Shown: positions 17,946-26,455 of the stretch, one piece after another
How positions within the stretch are numbered: position 1 is the stretch's first letter
How the letters are laid out: each line of letters begins with the position of its first letter
Assembly: GCF_014705655.1 (NCBI RefSeq)
Contig: NZ_JACXIY010000041.1
Location: 1-64,000 of the forward strand
Direction: 5' to 3'
Length of the DNA: 64,000 nucleotides
From: Paenibacillus arenilitoris
GTDB taxonomy: Bacteria > Bacillota > Bacilli > Paenibacillales > Paenibacillaceae
Notes under the pieces: model-generated
The model's database searches: none
What the model saw: only the letters and a program-made list of their open reading frames with translations
What the model was told of the DNA's origin: nothing
Program-made: the position numbers and the translations under genes

Positions 17946-18000
17946 ACGCCTGCCCCGCTCGAGCGAACGCTAACGGGAAGCGGACATTCATAGGTTCTTT
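17933..18000. terminator. Bidirectional terminator between cyclase and kinase genes
   Basis: A perfect 14-bp stem (AAAGAACCTATGAA at 17933-17946 and its complement at 17987-18000) spans the convergent gene ends and includes the cyclase stop codon. The loop is about 40 nt. Confidence 0.75.
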
Positions 18001-18003
18001 CTA

Positions 18004-19263
18004 TTATTTCGGCTGCGCGAGCGGAAAATGCATCTCGCAAATCGTACCTTGATCCGGTTTGCTGCGGAACAGGATTTTGCCGTCCATTTCCTTCACCAGG
18101 CTCATCACGACCATTAAACCAAGCCCCGTCCCCGTATCCTTGGTCGTGAAATAAGGGATGCCGAGACGCTTCACCTGCGCGCTGCTCATGCCGACCCCCG
18201 TATCCCTGATCAAAATCTGCACATGCGACTTCTCAAGCCGGGTATGCACCGACAAAATGCCGCCGTCCTTCATCGATTCGATGGCGTTCTTCATGACGTT
18301 CAGCAGGCATTGCTGAAATTTCTTCGGCTCCCCTCTGATCCAGGCCGGTTCGTCGATGAGGTGGTGGATGTCCAGCGTAATGTTGGACAGCACCGAGAAC
18401 GGCTGCAGCCAAGGAATAACCCCCTCCACCTCTTCTCTTACGTTAAGCAGCGCCGGCTGCTCCACGGTCGGCTTGGAAAAATTCAAGTAATCGGTTATGA
18501 TGCCGTTCGCGTGATCGATCCCTTCGAAGGCATACGTGCGGTACCGTTCGAACGCCTCTTGGCTGAGGCCCTCCTTGCCCATCATTTGGAGAAATCCCCT
18601 CGCCGTCGTAAGCGGATTGCGGATTTCGTGGGAGATCGAAGCCGCAAGTTGCCCGATCAGCTGGTATTTTTCCGACAAGAGCAGCTCCTTCTGAAACCGC
18701 TCCTGGTGCTTGACATAAAAATAGACGTAGCTCGTTATAATCGAAGAAACGAACGTCGAGGCAACGACGAGCAGCAGCTGCCGAACAGGCGTCTCGAACC
18801 CGACAAGCAGCTGCAGCGGGATGTACGCGGCCAAATAAGCCAAAGCCAGCAGTACCGACAGCAGCGACATTTTTCCCCTCGAGCCTTCCGCTACCCGGTA
18901 ATGCAGCAGCAAGCCCCCGGCGAGCATGAGCGTGCTTGCGGCCAAGGTTGGCAGCCAATCGTTGCCGACGGCGAAAATGCCGCAAACGACGAAGGCCGCC
19001 CAAGTCGCGACGCCCGGTATCGCCCCCTCGTACAAGGCGGCCAGGCAGAGGGAGATCGGGGTCAGGTGAAGCGCGTATACGAGCGGGTCGATGCTCTCGA
19101 AGCCGATATAGAAATAGGTCAATACCGCAAGGATCAGGACAAAAAACGGCTTGCGCCGGTTGTGCTCGAACAAAAACCTGGGCGTGATGACGATAAAAAT
19201 CAAGCACGCCGCGGCAATATACAGCAAACCGTGCAGCACAGGCAAAAGTACGGTTTGAATCAC
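18004..19263 (-). CDS. Membrane sensor histidine kinase, KinB-like
   Basis: About 419 residues from a GTG at 19263; the frame is open 53 codons further upstream but is polar and unlike the family. Six hydrophobic segments (about 1-185) are followed by HisKA with ASISHEIRNPLTTARGF (phospho-His) and an HATPase with RDTGVGMS and GTGLGLMVV. The compact multi-TM sensor without an extracellular loop and the ISHEIRNPLT box resemble sporulation kinases such as KinB. No response regulator is adjacent, which fits phosphorelay kinases. KinB-like is inferred from architecture. Confidence 0.85.
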   Translation of the reverse strand: MIQTVLLPVLHGLLYIAAACLIFIVITPRFLFEHNRRKPFFVLILAVLTYFYIGFESIDPLVYALHLTPISLCLAALYEGAIPGVATWAAFVVCGIFAVGNDWLPTLAASTLMLAGGLLLHYRVAEGSRGKMSLLSVLLALAYLAAYIPLQLLVGFETPVRQLLLVVASTFVSSIITSYVYFYVKHQERFQKELLLSEKYQLIGQLAASISHEIRNPLTTARGFLQMMGKEGLSQEAFERYRTYAFEGIDHANGIITDYLNFSKPTVEQPALLNVREEVEGVIPWLQPFSVLSNITLDIHHLIDEPAWIRGEPKKFQQCLLNVMKNAIESMKDGGILSVHTRLEKSHVQILIRDTGVGMSSAQVKRLGIPYFTTKDTGTGLGLMVVMSLVKEMDGKILFRSKPDQGTICEMHFPLAQPK

Positions 19264-19485
19264 TGGGAGTCCGTTCCTTTCTCCGTCAAGATCGAAGGGT
19301 TTATTTGGCAGAAATCGACATGCTACAACATTTATTCGACATAAATCCTCTTTTACCTCTCCTTCATTTTTTAATTTTAAAGTAAATAATAACGGGCGTG
19401 TCCGGGGCTCCGATTCCGTCATAACCTTGGCCTAATTCGCATACATATGGTATGAATCGGATTTTCGAATGCGGAGGGATGTCGG

Positions 19486-20925
19486 ATGAACCAGGATGAG
19501 CTTCGGGCGCTGGAGCGGTCCATCGACGAAATAACGGAAATTGCGAAGGGCTTCGGGCTCGACTTCTACCAGATGAGGTATGAAATTTGTCCTGCGGATA
19601 TCATTTATACGTTCGGCGCTTACGGCATGCCGACCCGCTTCAGCCATTGGAGCTTCGGCAAGACGTTCAACAAGATGAAGACGCAGTATGATTTCGGGCT
19701 AAGTAAAATTTACGAGCTCGTCATCAACTCGAATCCGTGCTACGCCTTCCTCCTCGAAGGCAATTCATTGATCCAAAACAAGCTGATCGTTGCCCACGTG
19801 CTCGCGCATTGCGACTTCTTCAAGAACAATGCCCGCTTCGGCGTAACCAACCGCGACATGGTCGAGAGCATGTCCGCCACGGCCGACCGCGTCCACCAAT
19901 ACGAGATGGATCACGGCACGAATGCGGTCGAGAAATTCATCGACGCCATATTGTCCATTCAGGAGCATGTCGATCCGACGCTGATCAAACCGTACCAGCT
20001 CGATAAGAAGCGCTACATCGAGATGATGCGGAAGGAGAACAGCCAGTCTCCGGGGGCGGCCGCCCCTTCCCGGTATGACGATCTATGGAATTTGGACGCC
20101 GATCCGTCCGCCTCGGAGGAGTCGCAGACGGGCGAGAACAAACGGTTCCCGCCGCGCCCCGAGAAGGACATCGTCTGGTTTATCGAGGAATATTCGACGG
20201 TGCTGGAAGACTGGCAGCGCGACATCATGTCGATGCTCCGCGACGAAATGCTGTACTTCTGGCCTCAGATCGAAACGAAGATCATGAACGAAGGCTGGGC
20301 CTCCTATTGGCATCAGCGCATCATCCGCGAGCTGGACCTGACCAGCGACGAGACGATCGAGTTCGCGAAGCTGAACTCCTCCGTCGTCGTGCCGTCCCGG
20401 CATACACTCAACCCGTATTATTTGGGGCTGAAAATATTCGAGGACATCGAGCGCCGCTGGGACAATCCGACGAAGGAGGAGCGGGAGCGGTTCGGCCGCG
20501 TGCCGGGCAAAGGGCGGGAAAAAATCTTCGAGGTGCGCGAGCTCGATTCCGATATTTCGTTCCTGCGCAATTATTTGACGAAGGAGCTCGTGAACGACCT
20601 CGATCTGTACATTTTCGAAAAGAAGGGGCCCGAATGGAAAATTACCGATAAATCGTGGGAAAACATCCGCGATCAGCTCGTTTATTCCAAAGTGAATGGC
20701 GGCTTCCCGAGCCTGCTCGTCAAGGACGGCGATTTCAACCGCGTGGGCGAGCTGTACCTTATTCACGAATACGAGGGCATGGAGCTGGATTTGAAATACG
20801 TGGAGAGGACGCTGCCTTACGTCGTGCAGCTGTGGGGCAAGAACGTCCATCTGGAGACGTTCGTCGAGGACAAGAAGATCGTGTTCAGCTGCGACGGGAA
20901 GAAGACGAGCCGGAAGTTCGTTTAA
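19486..20925 (+). CDS. spoVR: SpoVR family protein
   Basis: 479 residues collinear with SpoVR/YcgB. Conserved blocks include YEICPADIIYTFGAYGMPTR near residue 30-50, HVLAHCDFFKNN near 105-116, and NEGWASYWHQRI near 267-278. In B. subtilis SpoVR is involved in spore cortex formation; in enterobacteria its homologue works with the PrkA-type kinase YeaG and with YeaH. A prkA gene lies 15 kb away here, but no YeaH/YhbH homologue was found in the window. It is a single gene with its own terminator. Confidence 0.95.
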   Translation: MNQDELRALERSIDEITEIAKGFGLDFYQMRYEICPADIIYTFGAYGMPTRFSHWSFGKTFNKMKTQYDFGLSKIYELVINSNPCYAFLLEGNSLIQNKLIVAHVLAHCDFFKNNARFGVTNRDMVESMSATADRVHQYEMDHGTNAVEKFIDAILSIQEHVDPTLIKPYQLDKKRYIEMMRKENSQSPGAAAPSRYDDLWNLDADPSASEESQTGENKRFPPRPEKDIVWFIEEYSTVLEDWQRDIMSMLRDEMLYFWPQIETKIMNEGWASYWHQRIIRELDLTSDETIEFAKLNSSVVVPSRHTLNPYYLGLKIFEDIERRWDNPTKEERERFGRVPGKGREKIFEVRELDSDISFLRNYLTKELVNDLDLYIFEKKGPEWKITDKSWENIRDQLVYSKVNGGFPSLLVKDGDFNRVGELYLIHEYEGMELDLKYVERTLPYVVQLWGKNVHLETFVEDKKIVFSCDGKKTSRKFV

Positions 20926-20938
20926 TTTTGATAATATT

Positions 20939-20985
20939 GGCGGTGCTAGGGGACTCTCTGACCTCTGCACCGCCATTTCTTTGTT
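20939..20985 (+). terminator. Rho-independent terminator of spoVR
   Basis: GGCGGTGC (20939-20946) pairs with GCACCGCC (20967-20974), followed by a T-rich tract. It lies 13 bp after the spoVR stop codon. Confidence 0.75.
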
Positions 20986-21041
20986 TGTCTATCGCTGCTC
21001 GTTGCAGGGGGTTCGTCCGAATGATCTGCATCGGGCCTGGT

Positions 21042-21230
21042 TCTAATTTCGAATACTGAAACTAGAAACGAAAGAAGGGGGCTAATGGAGAGTTCAGTTT
21101 CAAATTTTGAAACTAACCACAACGTATATCGATCGGAATGTTCGAATTGTGCCGTTTAATTTCAATTACTGAGACTAACGCGAGGATGATTCGAATAGTA
21201 AGTGATTTAGTTTCATTATTTGAAATTTGC
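21042..21230. repeat. Array of four phased dyad repeats upstream of ger operon 2
   Basis: Four degenerate copies of a dyad close to AGTTTC-N7-GAAACT begin at 21042, 21093, 21155 and 21206. The spacings of 51, 62 and 51 bp are close to 5, 6 and 5 helical turns. Each copy keeps a TTTC half, seven A/T-rich bases and a GAAA-like half (GAGA in copy 3). The 472-bp gap 20926-21397 holds no gene; besides this array it contains only the spoVR terminator and presumably the promoter of the germination operon. The repeats are too divergent for a CRISPR array. Confidence 0.6.
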
Positions 21231-21397
21231 ATCGCTTTATGCAGCAATCATCTTTCCCTATATCCCGTTACTTTTTATAACACTCGCGTTGCATTGAAGT
21301 CAAAATTCAATATTGTCCAATAATTCAACATGCATAACCGCATCCCCCAAAGCCCATAATATTCCGCGAGTCTTATTTCGTCATTGGGGGATCGTTC

Positions 21398-22843
21398 ATG
21401 AGCACCGTCAGCAGCCGTATCGAAGTGAACGAGGCTTATCTTAGAGAACAATTCCATAACTGCTCGGACATCGTCTTCCGCTCTTTTCAATTACAGGACG
21501 ATACGAAGCTTCTGCTTGTTTGTTTTGACGGAATGACCAAATTGCAAGGCGTCGAAGAAAATGTATTGAAGCCGCTCATTTTCAACGGCTTGCCGCAAGG
21601 GATCGACCGGATTCAATCGCTTGAAGAGATATTCGGGCGGGAATGGCTTCCGTTAACGAAAGTAAAAACGGACGTGTCTTTGAAGGACCTAACGAATCAT
21701 ATTCTGCAAGGAAGTCTTGCGATCTTGGTGGACGGCGAAGCTTCCGCGCTCGTCGCTCAGCTCCAGGGCTTCGAGACGCGAGGCATTCAAGAACCGAGGA
21801 AAGAAGCGACTTTGCGCGGCTCCAAGGAAGGCTTCGTGGAGAACCTCCGCACGAATACGACATTGATTAGACGAAGAATTATTCACCCTCAGCTTAAGAT
21901 AGAATCGTATACGGTCGGCAAATATACGCAAACCGAAGTCATCCTTGCTTACATACAAGGTCTGGCGGAAGAAAAAGTATTGGGGGAAGTAAGAGAAAAG
22001 CTCGGCAAGATCGAGCTCGACGGCGTAATCGATTCTGCTTATATCGAAGAATGGATCGAGAATAACTCCTTCTCCATCTTCTCTCAAATCCAAAATACCG
22101 AGCGTCCGGATATCGTGACCGCAGGTTTGCTGGAGGGAAAGGCGGCCATTCTCGTTAACGGAACTCCGTTTGCCCTCATCCTTCCCGTCACCCTCTGGTC
22201 CGGACTTCAGTCGGCGGACGACTATTTCGAAAGGTTCATATTCGTCATTCTGACTCGGATGATACGTTATATTATGACGTTTGTTTCGTTTGCGCTTCCC
22301 GCATTATACGTCGCGCTTTCGACTTTCCATCCGGAAATGATTCCAAGCTATCTAATGATCGGAATTGCGACCGCCAGGGAAAGCTCTCCGTTTCCAACCG
22401 TTATCGAAGTGCTGATTATGATGTTCGTATTTGACGGATTGCAGGAGGCCGGCGTTCATTTGCCCAATCAGCTCGGTCCGGTCGTCAGCATTATCGGAGC
22501 GCTCGTTATCGGACAAGCCGCCGTCGAAGCCGGCATCATATCGACGCCGATCATCATCGTCATTTCCTTGACGGGCATCGCGAGCTACACGATTCCGAGA
22601 TACAGCGCCACCCTTCCCTTTCGCTTGATCCGGTACCTTCTCCTGTTCATTACCGGGGTGCTCGGCTTCGTCGGTTTTGCTTTCGGCATGATCTTCTTGC
22701 TGATCCATTTGGTCATGCAAGAATCGTTCGGAACGCCGTTCCTGAGCCCCGTCGCCCCGTTCGACGGCAAACGGATCAAAGACCTGTTCATCCGTTATCC
22801 TTTCTGGAGCAAAAACGGCCGAACCAAGAAAGGGAGTCCATGA
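21398..22843 (+). CDS. GerAA-family spore germination protein (receptor 2, A subunit)
   Basis: 481 residues with a hydrophilic N-terminal half and a C-terminal half of several TM helices. Family landmarks are TERPDIVTAGLLEGKAAILV near residue 235-255, RESSPFPTVIEVLIM near 327-341, and GPVVSIIGALVIGQAAVEAG near 364-383. It lacks the Ser/Gln-rich N-terminal extension of the receptor 1 A subunit. First gene of an A-C-B operon; its stop overlaps the C-subunit start by 4 bp (ATGA). Confidence 0.93.
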   Translation: MSTVSSRIEVNEAYLREQFHNCSDIVFRSFQLQDDTKLLLVCFDGMTKLQGVEENVLKPLIFNGLPQGIDRIQSLEEIFGREWLPLTKVKTDVSLKDLTNHILQGSLAILVDGEASALVAQLQGFETRGIQEPRKEATLRGSKEGFVENLRTNTTLIRRRIIHPQLKIESYTVGKYTQTEVILAYIQGLAEEKVLGEVREKLGKIELDGVIDSAYIEEWIENNSFSIFSQIQNTERPDIVTAGLLEGKAAILVNGTPFALILPVTLWSGLQSADDYFERFIFVILTRMIRYIMTFVSFALPALYVALSTFHPEMIPSYLMIGIATARESSPFPTVIEVLIMMFVFDGLQEAGVHLPNQLGPVVSIIGALVIGQAAVEAGIISTPIIIVISLTGIASYTIPRYSATLPFRLIRYLLLFITGVLGFVGFAFGMIFLLIHLVMQESFGTPFLSPVAPFDGKRIKDLFIRYPFWSKNGRTKKGSP

Positions 22844-24006
22844 TGATCCGATTCGTCCTATTGACATGCGTCTCCCTCCTTCTTGTCATGTCCGCTTCCG
22901 GCTGCACCGATTTTATCGAACCGAATCAATTGGCTTTCGTCTTGGGGTCGGCGATTGATCATGCCGAAGACGGAACGATCGAAATGAGCTATCAGATCGT
23001 CATCCCTTCACTGCAGGGCGGTCCGTCCAAGGGGGAAAGCTCCGGCGATTCGGCTCCCTTCTTCGTCATGTCGGCCAAAGGCAAAGACGTATTCGAAGCA
23101 ACTCAGAAAATCCAGCTCAAAATGTCCCGCCGGTTGTTGACGAGTCATCGCGTTCTCATCGCGATCAGCGAAGAGTTTTTCAATAAGAACGACGCAAGCA
23201 AGTTGTTCGATAAGCTCAGCAGGGATCCCGCAAACAATTTGAGGGACATCATCATTATGATCAAAGGAGGCAGCGCCAAGGAGTTCCTTATGATCAAGCA
23301 CCCCCTGGAACAGCTCTCCAGCATTGCCGCAGGCAAAGAACTGGACATTAACGGATTAAAAGGGTTTTCTTCAAGGGAGCTGATTATTGACAGTCTCTCC
23401 AGAGGAATTCGGCCGCTGATGCCGATCATCCAAATCGAAGATAAAAAGTTAAGCGGCAAAAAAACGAGTCCGATCGCCGCGCTGTCCGGTTTTGCCGTCT
23501 TGAACGATCGACTCAAGGTCAAAGGCTTGCTTGACAATAATGAAGGCTCCGCGGCCATCTGGATGCAAGGGAAAGGCACGTTTCAAGGCGTGACGATGCC
23601 TTGGAAAAACGGTCAAGGCACATTATCGTTTCGATTAACCCGGCTTGAGCGCAAGCTTCGCTCCGCTCCCGGCAATGATCCCGGGCACATTGTATTAATG
23701 GTTAAAGCACAAGCTTATCTGCTCGAAAATACGACCCCGCTGGACATGTCCGAAGTAAAAAACATGCTAGAGGTCCAGAAGCACATCAACGAACAAATTC
23801 AAAAGGATCTGCAGCTGACGATGGATAAAATCCGGCAATGGGGACCCGACGTATTCGGCATAGGCGAGTTCCTTCATCGCCAATATCCTTACTGGTGGAA
23901 ATCTCAGAAGGACGATTGGGACGAAAAGTTCAAGACGATCGACGTTACCGTCAAGGCGAATGTACGACTAAGGTCCACCGGAACGAGCGGCGCGCCGCTC
24001 GAATGA
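22840..24006 (+). CDS. GerAC-family germination lipoprotein (receptor 2, C subunit)
   Basis: 388 residues. A lipoprotein signal peptide ends in the box ASGC at about residue 22, followed by TDFIEPNQLAFVLGSAID, as in GerAC mature N-termini. The GerAC C-terminal domain occupies about 220-380 and ends with KSQKDDWDEKFKTIDV. The start codon overlaps the A-subunit stop; a second ATG follows immediately. It is lipid-anchored at the outer face of the inner spore membrane. Confidence 0.93.
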   Translation: MMIRFVLLTCVSLLLVMSASGCTDFIEPNQLAFVLGSAIDHAEDGTIEMSYQIVIPSLQGGPSKGESSGDSAPFFVMSAKGKDVFEATQKIQLKMSRRLLTSHRVLIAISEEFFNKNDASKLFDKLSRDPANNLRDIIIMIKGGSAKEFLMIKHPLEQLSSIAAGKELDINGLKGFSSRELIIDSLSRGIRPLMPIIQIEDKKLSGKKTSPIAALSGFAVLNDRLKVKGLLDNNEGSAAIWMQGKGTFQGVTMPWKNGQGTLSFRLTRLERKLRSAPGNDPGHIVLMVKAQAYLLENTTPLDMSEVKNMLEVQKHINEQIQKDLQLTMDKIRQWGPDVFGIGEFLHRQYPYWWKSQKDDWDEKFKTIDVTVKANVRLRSTGTSGAPLE

Positions 24007-24030
24007 TAGGGGAAAGGAGAGGCAGCGAGA

Positions 24031-25131
24031 ATGAAAGTAAGCGGATATCAATTGTTCTGGATGGTCAGCATCTCCTCCATGATCGTGTTTTCGTACTTGC
24101 CCATTCATTTAGCCGCGGAGCAATCGCTTCAGGACTGCTGGATTTCCATTCTGCTCGGAACCATGATCATGCTCGGCGCCACCTGGATAACACTCCGGGT
24201 TTGCATGCAAAATAAGGACAAAACGTTCGTTCAGTTCATCAATGACCTGATCGGCACGGTACTCGGCAAAGTGGTCGTCACGATGTATTTCCTGCTTTGG
24301 TTCATGCAGATGTCGTTCATAGCGAAAGGAACGGTCGAATTTCAAAATTTGGTTATGCTTCATAACACGCCAATGCTCTTCATCTTGCTCTGTTTGTTGT
24401 TTCTCGTGTTGTATGCGGTGTATAAAGGAGGGATTACGGCGATTAGCCGCTGCGCGGAAATTATTGGCCCCTTCTTCGTCTTCATGTTATACGTGCAGCT
24501 GTTCCTGAATCCTCAAGATATGGATGCGACGAGGATTTTGCCTGTTTATGCCGACTCGGGCTTGCTTCGCATTCTAAGCGGCACTTTGCACTCGTTCAAC
24601 TACATGGTGGATCCGTCGATCATTTTAATGCTGTTTTTTTTCGCGGAGAACAAGCGATCCGCCACGCGCGGGATTTTCTGGGGAACGGCGGTTGCCATGC
24701 TATGGGGGGTTGTTTCCACTCTGGTTCTTCTGTTCGTAACCGGACCGAACATAGCCGCTGAATTGGTCGTGCCGATCTACTCGCTGACGAAGTTTGTGTC
24801 CATCCTTAATTTCATTCAAAATATCGATGCTTTTTTCATTCCTTTGTGGCTGTTCGGCGCCTTTATTAAGCTATCGATCTATTTATTCATCCTTAGCTAC
24901 GGGCTGTCCGAATGGACCGGCTATCGCAACTGGAAGCTTATCGCATGCCTGACGACTTTTATTTGGCTGGCGTACACGATCTACAGCACGCACAATATTC
25001 AAATTTCGAATACGCTAAAAAATAGGTATTTGATCGGGCTCTGCTACCCCATGGTGTACATTGTCTTTCCCTTGTTTTTATGGATGATCGGTCTTATCCG
25101 GCAGCGCCGCAAACCGTCAAGCGTCAACTGA
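24031..25131 (+). CDS. GerAB-family spore germination permease (receptor 2, B subunit)
   Basis: 366 residues with about ten TM helices throughout, a GerAB/Spore_permease protein. It begins 24 bp after the C-subunit gene with GGGGAAAGGAGAGG upstream. It is the last gene of the operon; unlike receptor 1 there is no small D-like gene. The germinant is unknown. Confidence 0.92.
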   Translation: MKVSGYQLFWMVSISSMIVFSYLPIHLAAEQSLQDCWISILLGTMIMLGATWITLRVCMQNKDKTFVQFINDLIGTVLGKVVVTMYFLLWFMQMSFIAKGTVEFQNLVMLHNTPMLFILLCLLFLVLYAVYKGGITAISRCAEIIGPFFVFMLYVQLFLNPQDMDATRILPVYADSGLLRILSGTLHSFNYMVDPSIILMLFFFAENKRSATRGIFWGTAVAMLWGVVSTLVLLFVTGPNIAAELVVPIYSLTKFVSILNFIQNIDAFFIPLWLFGAFIKLSIYLFILSYGLSEWTGYRNWKLIACLTTFIWLAYTIYSTHNIQISNTLKNRYLIGLCYPMVYIVFPLFLWMIGLIRQRRKPSSVN

Positions 25132-25215
25132 CTCGGGTAAGCTTGTCACAAGATTGCCGGCATCATCGTTTTAAATATGTACACGAATCACAAATACGAA
25201 AAAAGAGGTGCAAGT

Positions 25216-25695
25216 ATGAGCCAACGTTTAAATTTCATGCAGCAATCGCCAGAATTTTTCAAGAAATTGATGGAGTACAGCAACGCCGAGAAAGGCAGTT
25301 CAATCGAAGAAAAAATTATCCATCTCGTTCATATTCGGGCATCGCAAATGAACGGATGCGGTTTCTGCCTCGATATGCACGTGAAGCAAGCCAAAATTCA
25401 CGGCGAAACCGAGCTTCGCCTCTACCATCTCTCGGTTTGGAGAGAATCGACTTTGTTCTCCCCGCGCGAGCGGGCCGCGCTGGCTTGGACGGAAGTACTG
25501 ACCAAGCTGCCCGAGCACGGCGTGTCCGACGAGGTTTACGACCGCGTGCGCAGCCAACTGTCCGAGAAAGAAATTTCGGATCTGACCTACACGGTTATGT
25601 CGATCAATGCTTGGAACCGTTTGAACATCGCCTTCAAGACGGTTCCGGGCTCTTCCGACGCGGCGTTCGGTTTGACGAAAGCGGGTCTGAGCTAA
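25216..25695 (+). CDS. Carboxymuconolactone decarboxylase / AhpD-like family protein
   Basis: 159 residues from the ATG behind AAAGAGGTG; an ATG at 25177 in frame lacks a site. The AhpD-type redox motif CGFCLDMH (CxxC then His three residues on) lies around residue 45, followed by the helical core with FSPRERAALAWTEVLTK. Members are peroxidase-like or unassigned oxidoreductases. It is monocistronic, ending in a strong terminator. Confidence 0.9.
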   Translation: MSQRLNFMQQSPEFFKKLMEYSNAEKGSSIEEKIIHLVHIRASQMNGCGFCLDMHVKQAKIHGETELRLYHLSVWRESTLFSPRERAALAWTEVLTKLPEHGVSDEVYDRVRSQLSEKEISDLTYTVMSINAWNRLNIAFKTVPGSSDAAFGLTKAGLS

Positions 25696-25719
25696 AGGCC
25701 GGAAGCCTGATCCTGCGAG

Positions 25720-25755
25720 CCCTTCGCTTTTCAAGCGAAGGGTTCTTTGTTTTTT
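25720..25755 (+). terminator. Rho-independent terminator of AhpD-like gene
   Basis: A hairpin of CCCTTCGCTT and AAGCGAAGGG with a TTC loop is followed by TTCTTTG and a run of seven T. Confidence 0.85.
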
Positions 25756-25923
25756 TCATTCGCTCCATGCCGAACGTTTTTAACGCACTCGGCGGATAGC
25801 CTCCCAAAGGTTAGTTCGTTTGGCATTATTTGAACCGGCGAACGATCCTGCTCCCCGTATAAATCGATACCCCGGAGAAAAAAATAAGCCCGTATTCAAA
25901 TCTAACTTAAGCGGGGTAAGAAA

Positions 25924-26334
25924 ATGAAAAAAACGTTAACGGTTTTTAGCTTTCTGATCTGCATGCTGATGTTGACTGCCGTACCTGCATTCGCCGACAA
26001 TGTACACCGCAACACAAATAACGTGGGCACATACGATTACCGAAACAACAATGACAACAACACGTTTGGCGAAGAAATGCGCCAAGACATTAATCGCGGC
26101 ATCACGAATACGAACCGCGCCCTCGGCACGGACATCGATCATATCGACCGCGCGAACGGCATGAACGGGAACCGAATGGGCATGAACGGCGTCAATCGCA
26201 CCAACAACCTCCGGACGAACAACGTTCGGGCAACCGCAGCTGCCGACAACGACGGATTCGATTGGGGCTGGCTCGGTCTTCTCGGCCTCATCGGTCTTGC
26301 CGGCTTGAGAAGCCGCGACCGCGAACGCACCTAA
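25924..26334 (+). CDS. WGxxGxxG-anchored small exported protein
   Basis: 136 residues. An N-terminal signal peptide (about 1-25, cleaved near AFADN) precedes an Asn-rich, low-complexity middle with repeated NRMGMNG/NN motifs. The C-terminus, DWGWLGLLGLIGLAGL followed by RSRDRERT, is a WGxxGxxG-type sorting tail: a short hydrophobic stretch with a positively charged end. Such tails occur on small surface proteins of Firmicutes with unknown roles. It is monocistronic, with a strong terminator behind it. Confidence 0.85.
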   Translation: MKKTLTVFSFLICMLMLTAVPAFADNVHRNTNNVGTYDYRNNNDNNTFGEEMRQDINRGITNTNRALGTDIDHIDRANGMNGNRMGMNGVNRTNNLRTNNVRATAAADNDGFDWGWLGLLGLIGLAGLRSRDRERT

Positions 26335-26382
26335 CCTTTAATTCGGCGATAACGGAAAGTACCAATTAAATCTTAGCAACGC

Positions 26383-26422
26383 AAACTAAACACCCTGGGC
26401 ATGCGCAGGGTGTTTAGTTTTT
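26383..26422 (+). terminator. Rho-independent terminator of WGxxGxxG gene
   Basis: A perfect 15-bp stem (AAACTAAACACCCTG at 26383-26397 with its complement at 26406-26420) is followed by T-rich sequence. Confidence 0.85.
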
Positions 26423-26455
26423 ATCACGACGCAATAATCGGGAGGCTGCGCTTAC

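Noticed and set aside
21042..21230. Possible short CRISPR array, since copies end in GAAAC-like sequence with near-regular spacing
   Set aside because: The copies differ at many positions, the spacing changes from 51 to 62 bp, and no cas gene is in the window. A regulator-binding array explains the dyads better.
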